A stretch of 64,000 bases of DNA, taken from the NCBI RefSeq assembly GCF_900454865.1, contig NZ_UGTV01000015.1:558001-622000 (forward strand), given 5' to 3'. The notes under the pieces were generated by a model. It searched no databases. It had not been told where the DNA came from and worked only from the letters and a program-made list of their open reading frames with translations. The position numbers and the translations under genes were made by a program. This DNA comes from Pasteurella canis (lineage in GTDB: Bacteria; Pseudomonadota; Gammaproteobacteria; Enterobacterales; Pasteurellaceae). This document shows positions 1 to 8,927 of this stretch, piece by piece. Position 1 is the first letter of the stretch. Every line of letters starts with the position of its first letter.

Positions 1-2
1 TT

Positions 3-110
3 TATGACCGCTCTTTAATTGAAGGTATGCGTATGTCAAACTTAGTGACAAATGTAGTACGTCAAGATGAAGAACGTCATGTTGATGATGTTATGTTTGA
101 GGAAAAATAA
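3..110 (+). CDS. rbfA: Ribosome-binding factor A, C-terminal end (partial)
   Basis: The window opens inside this gene. The last 35 codons are visible, beginning [15 protein letters not shown] and ending in an acidic tail with a TAA stop. RbfA binds the 30S subunit late in assembly and helps mature the 5' end of 16S rRNA, and it is needed for growth in the cold. Its stop overlaps the truB start (TAATG), so the two are translationally coupled, as in the conserved nusA-infB-rbfA-truB operon. The identification rests on this tail and on the neighbour. The N-terminal KH-like domain lies outside the window. Confidence 0.85.
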   Translation, partial: YDRSLIEGMRMSNLVTNVVRQDEERHVDDVMFEEK

Positions 111-1030
111 TGTCGAAACCTCGTAAACGTGGGCGTGATATTGATGGTGTGTTTTTACTTGATAAACCACAAGGTATCAGCTCAAATGACATTATGCAAA
201 AAGTTAAGCATCTCTTCCAAGCCAATAAAGCAGGACATACTGGAGCATTAGATCCATTGGCAACAGGTATGTTGCCAATTTGTTTCGGGGAGGCGACAAA
301 GTTTTCGCAATTTTTACTTGATGCAGATAAACGCTATCAAGTCACAGCGAAATTAGGTGAGCGTACGGATACTTCTGATGCAGAAGGACAAGTAGTGCAA
401 GTACGTCCTGTGAATATCACTGAAACAGATATTCTTACTGCATTACCACATTTTCGAGGTAATTTGCTGCAAGTACCGACAATGTTTTCTGCATTAAAGC
501 ATAAAGGAAAACCGCTATATGAATATGCTCGAGCGGGTATCACCGTGGAGCGAGAGGCTCGTCCAATTACGATCTTTGAATTAACTTTTATTGGATACCA
601 AGCACCCTATTTAACTTTAGAAGTACATTGTTCAAAAGGAACTTATATTCGTACGTTAATAGATGATTTAGGCGAATATTTAGGCTGTGGTGCTCATGTG
701 ACAGTATTACGCCGTACTGCTGTTGCGGATTATCCTATTGAAGCTATGATAGATTTTAATCATTTAAAAATATTATCTGAGCAGCAAGATCTTGTCCTGC
801 TTGACCAATATTTATTACCAGTGGACAGTGCAGTCTCTAAATTATCAGTATTAACTTTAACAGAACAACAAAGTAAAGCGATTAGCTTTGGTCAACGTAT
901 AAAATTTGATAATGTTCAGCAAATTTATGGACAAGTTCGTTTATTTACAGAGCAAAAGCAATTCTTAGGGGTAGCTCTTGTTGATGAAAATAATGTGATT
1001 CACCCACAACGGCTTATTGCACAGAGTTAA
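110..1030 (+). CDS. truB: tRNA pseudouridine(55) synthase TruB
   Basis: TruB converts uridine 55 of the T-loop to pseudouridine in essentially all elongator tRNAs. The 306-residue length fits the family. The catalytic aspartate is visible as D48 in the motif [10 protein letters not shown], and the later [10 protein letters not shown] stretch (about residues 175-185) is the second conserved family motif. The C-terminal third is a PUA-like RNA-binding domain. The start ATG overlaps the rbfA stop, so this is the last gene of the nusA-infB-rbfA-truB group. A strong bidirectional hairpin follows about 95 bases after the stop. Confidence 0.96.
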   Translation: MSKPRKRGRDIDGVFLLDKPQGISSNDIMQKVKHLFQANKAGHTGALDPLATGMLPICFGEATKFSQFLLDADKRYQVTAKLGERTDTSDAEGQVVQVRPVNITETDILTALPHFRGNLLQVPTMFSALKHKGKPLYEYARAGITVEREARPITIFELTFIGYQAPYLTLEVHCSKGTYIRTLIDDLGEYLGCGAHVTVLRRTAVADYPIEAMIDFNHLKILSEQQDLVLLDQYLLPVDSAVSKLSVLTLTEQQSKAISFGQRIKFDNVQQIYGQVRLFTEQKQFLGVALVDENNVIHPQRLIAQS

Positions 1031-1123
1031 CTCACAAGAGCTAAAAGATCATTCAGTTAGTCTCTACTTTTTCTCTATTGACTTGATTCTGCGGTATATG
1101 ACCGCCTTATATTTCACTAAAAT

Positions 1124-1155
1124 AATAAAGACAGCTTTTGCTGTCTTTATTGTAC
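1124..1155. terminator. Bidirectional terminator between truB and tyrS
   Basis: A perfect 12-bp inverted repeat (AATAAAGACAGC / GCTGTCTTTATT) with a TTTT loop lies between the convergent genes truB and tyrS. A/T-rich arms on both sides let it serve either strand. Confidence 0.85.
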
Positions 1156-1194
1156 TCATTAAGAGCAGTGACTTTTTTAAGCGTTTTGTCACTT

Positions 1195-2382
1195 TTATTT
1201 AACGATCACACGTGCAAATTTACGTTTCCCCACTTGATATACTGCGCTACTTGATGTAATCACTAATTTTGCATCTTCGATTTTTTCACCGTCAATTTTT
1301 ACACCACCTTGCTGAACCATACGATTTGCTTCAGAAGTAGATGAAACTAAGCCTGCCTCTTTTAGTAAGTTTGCTAAGCTGATCTCACCTTCAAAAGTAA
1401 ACTCTGGCATTTCATCAGGCATAGCACCTTTTTGGAAACGGTTAATAAATGTTTGCTCTGCCGCATCAGCATCAGCTTGTGAATGAAAACGTGCAATGAT
1501 TTCTTTAGCAAGTAAAACTTTTATATCACGTGGATTACGACCTTTTTCTACGTCTTGTTTCAGTTGTGCGATTTCAGTTAATGGACGGAAAGAAAGTAAA
1601 TTGTACCAATCCCACATTAGCTCATCAGAAATCGACATTACTTTACCAAACATTTCGTTTGGTGCTTCTGTCACACCAATATAGTTACCAAGTGATTTAG
1701 ACATTTTTTTCTCACCATCTAAGCCCACTAATAATGGTAAAGTAATCGCAACTTGAGGTTTTTGCCCTGTTGATTTTTGTAGCTCGCGTCCTACAAGTAG
1801 ATTGAATTTTTGGTCTGTACCACCTAATTCAATATCTGCTTCTAAAGCAACAGAATCATAGCCCTGTAGTAAAGGATAAATAAATTCATGAATGGCAATT
1901 GGCTGATTGTGACTAAAACGTTTTTTGAAATCGTCACGTTCTAGCATTCGAGCAACTGTATAATTGGATGTTAAACGGATCATCCCTTCTGTGCCTAGTT
2001 CACCAAGCCAGCTTGAATTAAAGACAATACGCGTTTTTTGCGGATCTAAAATTTTATAGATTTGTTGTTTATAAGTTTCAGCATTGCGTAACACATCTTC
2101 ACGACTAAGCGGTGGGCGAGTACTATTTTTACCTGAAGGATCCCCAACCATGCCAGTAAAGTCACCGATCAAGAATATTACTTCATGTCCAAATTGCTGA
2201 AATTGGCGTAATTTATTTAATACGACAGTATGACCAAGATGAATATCAGGAGCGGTTGGATCTGCACCTAATTTGACGCGTAAAGGTCGATTTTCTTTTA
2301 ATTTCTCGATTAAATCAGTTTCAGAAAGAATTTCATCTACACCGCGCTTCAGTTCAGCGAGAACCGTATTGATATCTGTCAT
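1195..2382 (-). CDS. tyrS: Tyrosyl-tRNA synthetase
   Basis: This enzyme charges tRNA-Tyr with tyrosine. It is a class I synthetase: the HIGH-type motif reads HLGH at residues 48-51, and the KMSKS loop ([10 protein letters not shown]) lies near residue 230. A C-terminal S4-like RNA-binding domain starts around residue 330. At 395 residues it matches the shorter TyrRS type found in Haemophilus rather than the 424-residue E. coli TyrS. It is a single gene that converges on truB and shares the hairpin terminator. The ATG has a modest upstream ribosome site and the N-terminus is a normal one for the family. Confidence 0.96.
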   Translation of the reverse strand: MTDINTVLAELKRGVDEILSETDLIEKLKENRPLRVKLGADPTAPDIHLGHTVVLNKLRQFQQFGHEVIFLIGDFTGMVGDPSGKNSTRPPLSREDVLRNAETYKQQIYKILDPQKTRIVFNSSWLGELGTEGMIRLTSNYTVARMLERDDFKKRFSHNQPIAIHEFIYPLLQGYDSVALEADIELGGTDQKFNLLVGRELQKSTGQKPQVAITLPLLVGLDGEKKMSKSLGNYIGVTEAPNEMFGKVMSISDELMWDWYNLLSFRPLTEIAQLKQDVEKGRNPRDIKVLLAKEIIARFHSQADADAAEQTFINRFQKGAMPDEMPEFTFEGEISLANLLKEAGLVSSTSEANRMVQQGGVKIDGEKIEDAKLVITSSSAVYQVGKRKFARVIVK

Positions 2383-2600
2383 TGTTGTATCCTGTACTAT
2401 CCAATATAAAACTCTACATTATAGTGATTATTCAATAAATGAAAAGTCTGAGCTAAGTTTTATTTCTGATTGATATGACTAAGCAGTGTAATAATTGATA
2501 GTTTCCATTTTGGTAGCGTTTACAAATTTAACATTTTTTTGTGCGTTTCTTCACAAAAATAACATAGCAAAATTGAATTAATAATCACTCAAAAATAAAA

Positions 2601-2620
2601 TAAAAATCATTATCATTTCT
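2601..2620. promoter_or_regulatory. Fur box upstream of the TonB-dependent receptor
   Basis: The stretch AATCATTATC (2605-2614), followed by ATT, matches the right half of the 19-bp Fur consensus GATAATGATAATCATTATC. It sits about 30 bases before the receptor's GTG start. This implies iron repression of the receptor. It is a match by eye with no score behind it. Confidence 0.6.
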
Positions 2621-2644
2621 ATTTTATTTTTTTGGAGATTATTT

Positions 2645-5600
2645 GTGAAAGCAAAAAAAACATTTACTTATGCATTGAATACAAAGAGTATTGCTACAGC
2701 ACTATTATTATTTTTATTCAATATTTCTCAATCTAATGCGACAACTTTAGAGACCATAGTAGTAGAAGATGTCTCAGAAAATAAAGGTATAGCTGGTAAA
2801 GATAACGTCTTTCTTAAAGATCAAGTCACTGAATATAAAAGCAAAAAAGAAATTGAAACCTTTCATAATCATTCTGTAGCTGATTTAATCAGTGGTGTGA
2901 CAGGGGTTTATAGTGGTGATGCTCGTAATGGTGGAGCAATTGATCCTATTATACGTAGCACTTGGGGACAAGGGCGTATTCCTGTTTTAGTCGATGATAC
3001 AGAGCAAGCAATTACTATTTGGCGTGGTTATTCTGGCGTAAATAATCGAAACTATTTAGATCCTTTTTTAATCAGTGAGGTTAATGTAGAAAAAGGACCA
3101 AATTTAGACCGCTCTTTACGTACAGGGGCGGGGGGAACGGTTCGTATGAAAACATTAAATGCGGATGATATTATTAAACCAGGTAAAAAATGGGGAATTG
3201 AGCTAAAAACAGAAACTGCGAATAATTCAATTAAAGCTCGACCTTACCAGGGGGCAGTGATGGGACAAGACTATCGTTTGGCTGCGCCAGATGGGAGTGC
3301 AGAATTAGGGGAGTGGGCTGTTTATTTTAAAAATAACGAGCATATTTTAGCTCGTAATAAAGGGAGAAATAAATTTTTTAATGATAATGCTGCGAGGATT
3401 GCTGTTGCTGCGAAAGATGAAAATTATGAAGTGTTAGCTGCTTATGCTTATCGTACAAAAGGGAATTATTTTTCAGGTAAACGAGGTGGCAATAAATATG
3501 GAGAGGATTTAAAAACACCACCAAACTATGAGTTAATAAATTCTGACGATCCGTATATTCCTTTAATAGCAAAAATCTATCATCCCGGTAAAGAGGTACC
3601 CAATACTTCCTATCATAGTAACTCTTGGTTATTAAAAGGAAAATTAAATTTAACGAATACAGCATCTGTGAGTGCTAATGTTCGTCATTCAAAAATTAAT
3701 TATGGTGATATTATGCCTTCTCGTTTGGGGACAGTCTTAACCCGTGATGATGGGGCTGTGCGTGAATGGCCGTTAGCAAATGTAAAACAAACGACAGCTA
3801 GTGTTGATTTTGCTTACAACCCAGCAGATAACAAATGGATTGATTTAAAAATAGGTGTTTGGGCAGTTTGGAATAGAACAGAAACAAATACCTCTGGAGG
3901 TTCGCCTGGTGATGTTATTTTTTATGATAAAAATTGGGGTTATAAACGTCTTGATGTATTTGATATTGTTGGCGAACGAGAAAATATTGAAAACTTAGAA
4001 AGTATTCTGCATACATTACCACTCGAAAAGCAAAAATATTACCAAAATTTATTATTTGAAGAAGTAAAAAAAATGGCACGTGAATATCTTAAGTCTGGTG
4101 ATGCTGTGCCTAACTTAAATGGCTTATTAAATACTCAACGTGCACAAGTACAATTTGCTCGTGACAATCATCAAGGGATTACTTTTAGTAACCGATTTGC
4201 TTTGCATCCAAAATTAAATTTCGATGTGATGGCGAATTATCGTCGTGAAACTTTAGATAGTACGAATGTATATGATCTTTGGAATAAATATAATATGACA
4301 CGCGAAACCTGGGAAGAGTCCGAGCATATTTGTTTAGATAAAGATAAATATGGTGCGAAGGCGGATTATATCTGCCGTGCAGATAATGGTGCAAAATCAG
4401 GTAACCGCAAAGGGAAACGTAATGAATTTACCGCAGGATTTAAATTTGAATATATGCCAACAGATTGGCTAATACTCACTGCAGGAATGAAATATACACA
4501 TTATAAATCGAAAGATATTGGTTTACAGGAAAAAATTAAAGATTTAAGACCAGAAGATCGTATTTATGCGGGACGTATTCCATTCAGTTATCGTAAATAT
4601 AAAGAATATGGTTTTTTTACTCTAGAACAAATGAAAAATTATAACAATTATCACATGAAAGATGATTTAGGAGCAAAATTACGTAATCAATTTAGTGAAC
4701 TCTATGGTGAGCAAGACCCTATTTTTCATACTGATGACCCTAAATATTTGTTACCTAACGGTGAGTTTAATGAGGATAAATACTTACAGGATGTGGAAGC
4801 GTTTAATCAATTTCATGAAAAATATTTAGCAGATAATGGTTATGTTGCGCCAACAGAAGCAGAAATTGAGGCGAAAGACTTAGATCCTTGGGAGGGTGAA
4901 GAAACCACAATCTATTGGGAGCGTGATCAATATGGGCGATTTTCTCCTGATAGTTTTCCGCTTAATGACGGCCGTATTACTAAACAAATGTTAACGGAAA
5001 AAATGAAACATCCACTAACGGGTGAAGAAGTTTATCGACATCAAATCGGAATGGGAGATCCTACAAAACCTGAACGTATTCCATTGACAGCGGCACAATG
5101 GGAAAAAATGAAAAAAGCCGAGCGTAAAGCTCATGCTTGGGCACCTAGTTTTGGCGCTACCGTATTTTTGAGTCCAAATATTCGAATTTATGCACGTTAT
5201 GATGAAACAAAACGGATGCCAAGTATTTTTGAAGATACAATTGGTTATTCGATTGATATTTTAACGCCGTTCTATCAACGTAAACCTGAACACAGTAAAA
5301 ATATTGAAATTGGTTATGTACATGATTTACGTGGATTTTTCCCGAATTTAGAACGTGCAGATCTCCGTTTTAACTGGTATCGTAATACAACTTATAATAT
5401 TTTCGATCGTGATGAAACTTATGAAATGAAGCAATTTGATAAGCGTATTTTAGAGGGTATTGAATTACAAGTTCGTTATGATCAAGGTAATTTCTTTGGC
5501 GATTTAGGAGTAAGTTACAATATCAAAAACAAATTCTGTGATCGTGGTTCTGCTATTACGGATGGTGGTTTTATGCATAATAATAAACTGAATACGATGC

Positions 5601-5983
5601 CTGTTTGTGTTAATGGTGGGAACGAGAATGGATACTTAAAAAATACTATTTTACCAAAATATTCGATCACATCTAATTTAGGCATTCGCTTATTAGAGCG
5701 TAAGTTAGAGTTAGGTACACGTATGGTATATCATACTAATGTAAAAGAAACACGTAATAAATCATTACGTGATGCTGGTTGGTTTGCCAACACTAATAAC
5801 AACCCTCGTTGGCAGCCTGTATTCTTAATTGATGCTTATTTGAACTATCGTATTAATGAGAATCTGTCAGTATCACTTTCGACGACTAACTTAACTGATC
5901 GTTATTATCTCGATCCAATGACTAAATCTTCAATGCCAGCACCAGGTAGAACGATTAAATTTGGATTAACAGCGAATTTCTAA
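2645..5983 (+). CDS. Large TonB-dependent outer-membrane receptor, ligand unknown
   Basis: This is a TonB-dependent transporter of 1112 residues, unusually long for the family (most have 650-900). A signal peptide ends after A32 (NISQSNA), then a TonB box-like TLETIVVED, a plug domain (about 45-180) and a 22-strand barrel ending in the terminal Phe (IKFGLTANF). The extra length lies in extracellular loops, especially residues 620-860, which are rich in Pro, Glu and Tyr. Two cysteine pairs (about 560-580 and 960-1000) probably form loop disulfides. The FRAP/NPNL box of haem receptors is not evident; the corresponding region reads KRMPSIFEDT. The start is GTG, seven bases after a GGAG ribosome site. 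A Fur box lies upstream and a terminator follows directly, so it is monocistronic. Iron or haem uptake is inferred from the Fur box only. Confidence 0.85.
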   Translation: MKAKKTFTYALNTKSIATALLLFLFNISQSNATTLETIVVEDVSENKGIAGKDNVFLKDQVTEYKSKKEIETFHNHSVADLISGVTGVYSGDARNGGAIDPIIRSTWGQGRIPVLVDDTEQAITIWRGYSGVNNRNYLDPFLISEVNVEKGPNLDRSLRTGAGGTVRMKTLNADDIIKPGKKWGIELKTETANNSIKARPYQGAVMGQDYRLAAPDGSAELGEWAVYFKNNEHILARNKGRNKFFNDNAARIAVAAKDENYEVLAAYAYRTKGNYFSGKRGGNKYGEDLKTPPNYELINSDDPYIPLIAKIYHPGKEVPNTSYHSNSWLLKGKLNLTNTASVSANVRHSKINYGDIMPSRLGTVLTRDDGAVREWPLANVKQTTASVDFAYNPADNKWIDLKIGVWAVWNRTETNTSGGSPGDVIFYDKNWGYKRLDVFDIVGERENIENLESILHTLPLEKQKYYQNLLFEEVKKMAREYLKSGDAVPNLNGLLNTQRAQVQFARDNHQGITFSNRFALHPKLNFDVMANYRRETLDSTNVYDLWNKYNMTRETWEESEHICLDKDKYGAKADYICRADNGAKSGNRKGKRNEFTAGFKFEYMPTDWLILTAGMKYTHYKSKDIGLQEKIKDLRPEDRIYAGRIPFSYRKYKEYGFFTLEQMKNYNNYHMKDDLGAKLRNQFSELYGEQDPIFHTDDPKYLLPNGEFNEDKYLQDVEAFNQFHEKYLADNGYVAPTEAEIEAKDLDPWEGEETTIYWERDQYGRFSPDSFPLNDGRITKQMLTEKMKHPLTGEEVYRHQIGMGDPTKPERIPLTAAQWEKMKKAERKAHAWAPSFGATVFLSPNIRIYARYDETKRMPSIFEDTIGYSIDILTPFYQRKPEHSKNIEIGYVHDLRGFFPNLERADLRFNWYRNTTYNIFDRDETYEMKQFDKRILEGIELQVRYDQGNFFGDLGVSYNIKNKFCDRGSAITDGGFMHNNKLNTMPVCVNGGNENGYLKNTILPKYSITSNLGIRLLERKLELGTRMVYHTNVKETRNKSLRDAGWFANTNNNPRWQPVFLIDAYLNYRINENLSVSLSTTNLTDRYYLDPMTKSSMPAPGRTIKFGLTANF

Positions 5984-6228
5984 TCGTCTTCTTATAGATA
6001 AAAAGCAAATTGTGTTGTCAAAATTTGCTTTTTTTATGTTATAGGACGAGTATTTTATTCTCTTTAAATAGATGATATTACTTATGGAGTACTCTGCTCA
6101 CTAGATAACAAGCTGTTTAAACTGGCATTCACTTTGTCCTTGTTATAATTATGAATAGAGACGCATGTAGTAAATTGTTATTTTAATTAAAGGCTCAAAG
6201 TGCACCCAGTTTTTTAAAAATTTTGCAT
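5984..6228. other. Non-coding stretch between the receptor and the sRNA terminator
   Basis: Apart from the receptor terminator at its left end, I see no gene here. Short ATG-initiated frames stop within a few codons and have no ribosome site. Together with the next 127 bases it makes a 372-base gap in which the only clear function is the small RNA on the minus strand. Confidence 0.6.
6001..6036 (+). terminator. Terminator of the TonB-dependent receptor gene
   Basis: An 11-bp perfect stem (AAAAGCAAATT / AATTTGCTTTT) is followed by a run of T, 18 bases after the receptor stop codon. Confidence 0.85.
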
Positions 6229-6298
6229 AAAAAAAACGCCTCTTTGTGGGGGAGGAGGCGTTCAAATGTTGGAGTGATTATCTATTGTTGTTTGAATG
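6229..6298 (-). ncRNA. Putative Fur-regulated small RNA (RyhB/HrrF-like)
   Basis: Read on the minus strand, a sigma-70 promoter is followed after about 7 bases by a roughly 70-nt unit without an open reading frame, ending in a textbook intrinsic terminator. The terminator stem is AACGCCTC / GAGGCGTT (6255-6262 with 6235-6242), with eight U residues at the end. The 12-nt loop reads CUCCCCCACAAA and is complementary to Shine-Dalgarno sequences; an unpaired CACUCCAACAU upstream could also pair with GGAG. The promoter is overlapped by a Fur box. This arrangement matches iron-stress RNAs such as RyhB, and HrrF in H. influenzae. Homology to HrrF is a suggestion from arrangement, because I cannot align them here. 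The terminator could alternatively serve only sfsA, which ends 94 bases upstream on the same strand. Confidence 0.65.
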
Positions 6299-6304
6299 TT
6301 GTAA

Positions 6305-6333
6305 ATGATAATTGTTATCAAAAATAAAGTCAA
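6305..6333 (-). promoter_or_regulatory. Sigma-70 promoter of the putative small RNA
   Basis: On the minus strand the -35 box TTGACT (6333-6328) and the -10 box TATCAT (6310-6305) are separated by exactly 17 bases. The Fur box covers the spacer and the -10 box, the usual position for repression. Confidence 0.7.
6306..6320. promoter_or_regulatory. Fur box over the small-RNA promoter
   Basis: TGATAATTGTTATCA is a nearly perfect palindrome that matches the 15-bp Fur core (TGATAATNATTATCA type). It overlaps the -10 region of the minus-strand promoter. Confidence 0.75.
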
Positions 6334-6343
6334 TAGATTTTAA

Positions 6344-6358
6344 TGAAAATTATTATCA
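6344..6358. promoter_or_regulatory. Second Fur box, overlapping the sfsA stop codon
   Basis: TGAAAATTATTATCA matches the Fur core less perfectly than the first box. It lies 38 bp upstream of it (same-position spacing), just beyond the -35 box, and includes the sfsA stop codon (6356-6358). Confidence 0.55.
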
Positions 6359-7093
6359 AATAGCGGGTTGTTTTTTGCTACCAATATAACTTACTGAATT
6401 TGTAAGAGAAAGTGATACTGGTTTTTTATTATCAAAAGTAAATTCACTTGCATAAGCATAGACTTCAACACCTTGCTGAACAGCTTCAAGTAATAATTTA
6501 TTATATTCAGGATCAATGTATTCTGCGACTTTAAAGCAATCAAAACCATTATGTAAGCCTGCAAAAAAGACTACTGCACGATGTCCCTGTTTTTTCATTG
6601 CTATTAATTCACGTAAATGTTTTTGTCCACGTGTTGTGACAGCGTCAGGAAACATTCCAATTGTATTTTTCACTAATGTTACTGATTTGACTTCCACATA
6701 GCAATCAGGTAGAGCATCACCTTTTAATAAAAAATCAATACGGCTATTTTCTTCGCCATATTTGACTTCAGGGAAAATTTGGTCATACATCGCTAATTCT
6801 TTAATTTGTTTATTTTGTAAGGCTTCTAACGTTAGCTGATTAGAACGGTGAGTGTTAATACACACTATATTACCATTTTTAAGCTGAGTTAATTCCCATG
6901 AGTGAGGATATTTGCGCGTTTGGCTGTCAGAATGCGAATACCACACAATATCACCCGTATCACCACAACCCGTCATTGCTCCTGTATTAGCACAATGAAT
7001 TGTTAAAATTTCGCCATTCTCAAGTTGTACATCAGCAAGAAAACGTTTGTAACGACGAACAAGAATTGCGGATTGTAGTGTGGGGAGTTGCAT
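6356..7093 (-). CDS. sfsA: Sugar fermentation stimulation protein A homologue
   Basis: This is a 245-residue member of the SfsA family (E. coli SfsA has 234). The family combines an N-terminal OB-like nucleic-acid-binding domain with a nuclease-like fold. The stretches [11 protein letters not shown] (12-22) and NTGAMTGCG (35-43) and the acidic SRIDFLL...YVEVKSVTL segment (about 118-140) are the conserved family signatures. The E. coli protein was linked to maltose-gene expression, but its molecular role remains unclear. The gene stands alone on the minus strand; its 3' end overlaps a Fur box that belongs to the RNA gene downstream. Confidence 0.93.
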   Translation of the reverse strand: MQLPTLQSAILVRRYKRFLADVQLENGEILTIHCANTGAMTGCGDTGDIVWYSHSDSQTRKYPHSWELTQLKNGNIVCINTHRSNQLTLEALQNKQIKELAMYDQIFPEVKYGEENSRIDFLLKGDALPDCYVEVKSVTLVKNTIGMFPDAVTTRGQKHLRELIAMKKQGHRAVVFFAGLHNGFDCFKVAEYIDPEYNKLLLEAVQQGVEVYAYASEFTFDNKKPVSLSLTNSVSYIGSKKQPAI

Positions 7094-7387
7094 AAGAATA
7101 CCTATAAAGCATTTGAAAAAAGAGTGCTATATTGCTGAATTTTTTTATTTATAGCAAGTAAAAATATGAGAGGTGTCGACCGCACTTAAGTATGTTTTTT
7201 TAAGAAATTTCTATTTTAATAATAAGTAGTTAAATAGATTTTTTTAAATAATAGAGGAAATTGATAAAAACTTTTGCAACTTTAAAACGATAAGTGGTAA
7301 ATTGAGACAGTTTTGACTTTTTGTCATCTTTTAGGGGAGTAAAATATTTACTCAAAAATTATCATCAATCAATTTGAAGGAAACATT

Positions 7388-8917
7388 ATGTTAATTGGTG
7401 TACCTAGAGAACTGCTTGATAACGAAAGTCGTGTAGCGGCAACGCCTAAAACTGTGCAGCAAATTTTGAAGCTTGGCTTTGAAATGATTGTTGAGCATAA
7501 CGCAGGTTTTAAAGCGAGTTTTGAAGATCAAGCATTTGCAGCAGCAGGCGCAAAACTTGGCTCAGCAGAGCAGGTTTGGCAGTCAGATATTATTGTTAAA
7601 GTTAATGCACCAACAGATGCAGAAATTGCTTTAATAAAAGAAGGGGCGACTTTAGTCAGTTTTATTTGGCCTGCACAAAATCCAGAGTTGATGGAAAAAT
7701 TAACCTCGAAGAAAATTAATGTGCTTGCAATGGACGCTGTACCACGTATTTCACGTGCCCAGTCATTAGACGCATTAAGTTCGATGGCAAACATTGCGGG
7801 TTATCGTGCAGTTGTGGAAGCAGCTCACGAGTTTGGTAGTTTCTTTACTGGGCAAATAACGGCTGCGGGTAAGGTTCCACCTGCAAAAGTGCTAGTGATT
7901 GGTGCAGGTGTGGCTGGTTTAGCGGCAATCGGTGCTGCAAACAGTTTAGGTGCAATCGTACGTGCGTTTGACTCTCGTCCTGAAGTGAAAGAACAGGTTG
8001 AAAGTATGGGCGCAAGTTTCCTTGAGATTAATTTCCAAGAGGAAGGTGGTAGTGGTGATGGTTATGCTAGAGTCATGTCGGAAGAATTTAACCGTCGTGC
8101 ACTTGCTCTATATGCAGAACAAGCGAAAGAAGTCGATATTATTATCACGACAGCTTTAATTCCAGGTAAACCTGCACCACGTTTAATCACTAAAGAAATG
8201 GTGGAATCAATGAAACCAGGTTCTGTGATTGTGGATTTAGCAGCAGCGACAGGCGGTAACTGCGAGTTATCAAAAGCGGGCGAAGTAGTTGTGACAGATA
8301 ACCAAGTGAAAATCATTGGTTATACTGACCTACCAAGCCGTTTACCAACCCAATCTTCTCAACTTTACGGTACAAACTTAGTCAATTTACTGAAATTATT
8401 GTGTAAAGAAAAAGACGGTAAGATCAATATTGATTTTGAAGATGTGGTGTTACGTGGTGTCACTGTGATTCGTGAAGGCGAAGTCACTTGGCCAGCACCG
8501 CCAATTAAAGTCTCTGCACAGCCACAAAAAGCGAAAGCTGCACCAGTAGAGAAAAAAGAAGAAAAACCAACTGATCCTCGCGTGAAATATGGCGTGATGG
8601 CAGGCGCAGCAGCGTTGTTTATGGCAATCGCAGCCGTTGCACCAGCAGCGTTTTTATCACATTTCACCGTATTCGTATTGGCTTGTGTAGTGGGTTATTA
8701 CGTGGTTTGGAATGTCAGCCACGCATTACATACACCACTTATGGCAGTAACCAATGCGATTTCAGGCATTATCATTGTGGGTGCATTATTACAAATTGCT
8801 CAAGGCAATTTCTTTATTAGTATCTTGGCGTTTATCGCAATTTTAGTCGCGAGCATCAATATTTTCGGGGGATTCAAAGTCACCCAACGTATGCTTGCCA
8901 TGTTTAGAAAAGATTAA
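7388..8917 (+). CDS. pntA: NAD(P) transhydrogenase subunit alpha
   Basis: PntA forms, with PntB, the proton-translocating transhydrogenase of the inner membrane, which moves hydride between NADH and NADP+ using the proton gradient. Residues 1-370 make up the NAD(H)-binding domain; the Rossmann motif [13 protein letters not shown] lies near residue 170. A linker rich in Lys, Pro and Glu (about 376-396) leads to four membrane segments (about 400-505). At 509 residues it has the usual length for a split alpha subunit. An AAGGA site lies eight bases before the ATG. pntB begins 10 bases after the stop. Confidence 0.97.
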   Translation: MLIGVPRELLDNESRVAATPKTVQQILKLGFEMIVEHNAGFKASFEDQAFAAAGAKLGSAEQVWQSDIIVKVNAPTDAEIALIKEGATLVSFIWPAQNPELMEKLTSKKINVLAMDAVPRISRAQSLDALSSMANIAGYRAVVEAAHEFGSFFTGQITAAGKVPPAKVLVIGAGVAGLAAIGAANSLGAIVRAFDSRPEVKEQVESMGASFLEINFQEEGGSGDGYARVMSEEFNRRALALYAEQAKEVDIIITTALIPGKPAPRLITKEMVESMKPGSVIVDLAAATGGNCELSKAGEVVVTDNQVKIIGYTDLPSRLPTQSSQLYGTNLVNLLKLLCKEKDGKINIDFEDVVLRGVTVIREGEVTWPAPPIKVSAQPQKAKAAPVEKKEEKPTDPRVKYGVMAGAAALFMAIAAVAPAAFLSHFTVFVLACVVGYYVVWNVSHALHTPLMAVTNAISGIIIVGALLQIAQGNFFISILAFIAILVASINIFGGFKVTQRMLAMFRKD

Positions 8918-8927
8918 GGAGTAAGCA

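Noticed and set aside
1017-1202. 61-codon frame overlapping the truB end and terminator
   Set aside because: It runs through the truB/tyrS terminator hairpin, has no ribosome site and no conserved features.
6037-6228. Possible gene remnant or mobile-element scar after the TonB receptor
   Set aside because: No frame longer than a few codons, no terminal repeats and no recognisable transposase fragment.
7188-7387. Promoter or regulator site before pntA
   Set aside because: TTGAC-like hexamers are present, but none has a -10 box at proper spacing.
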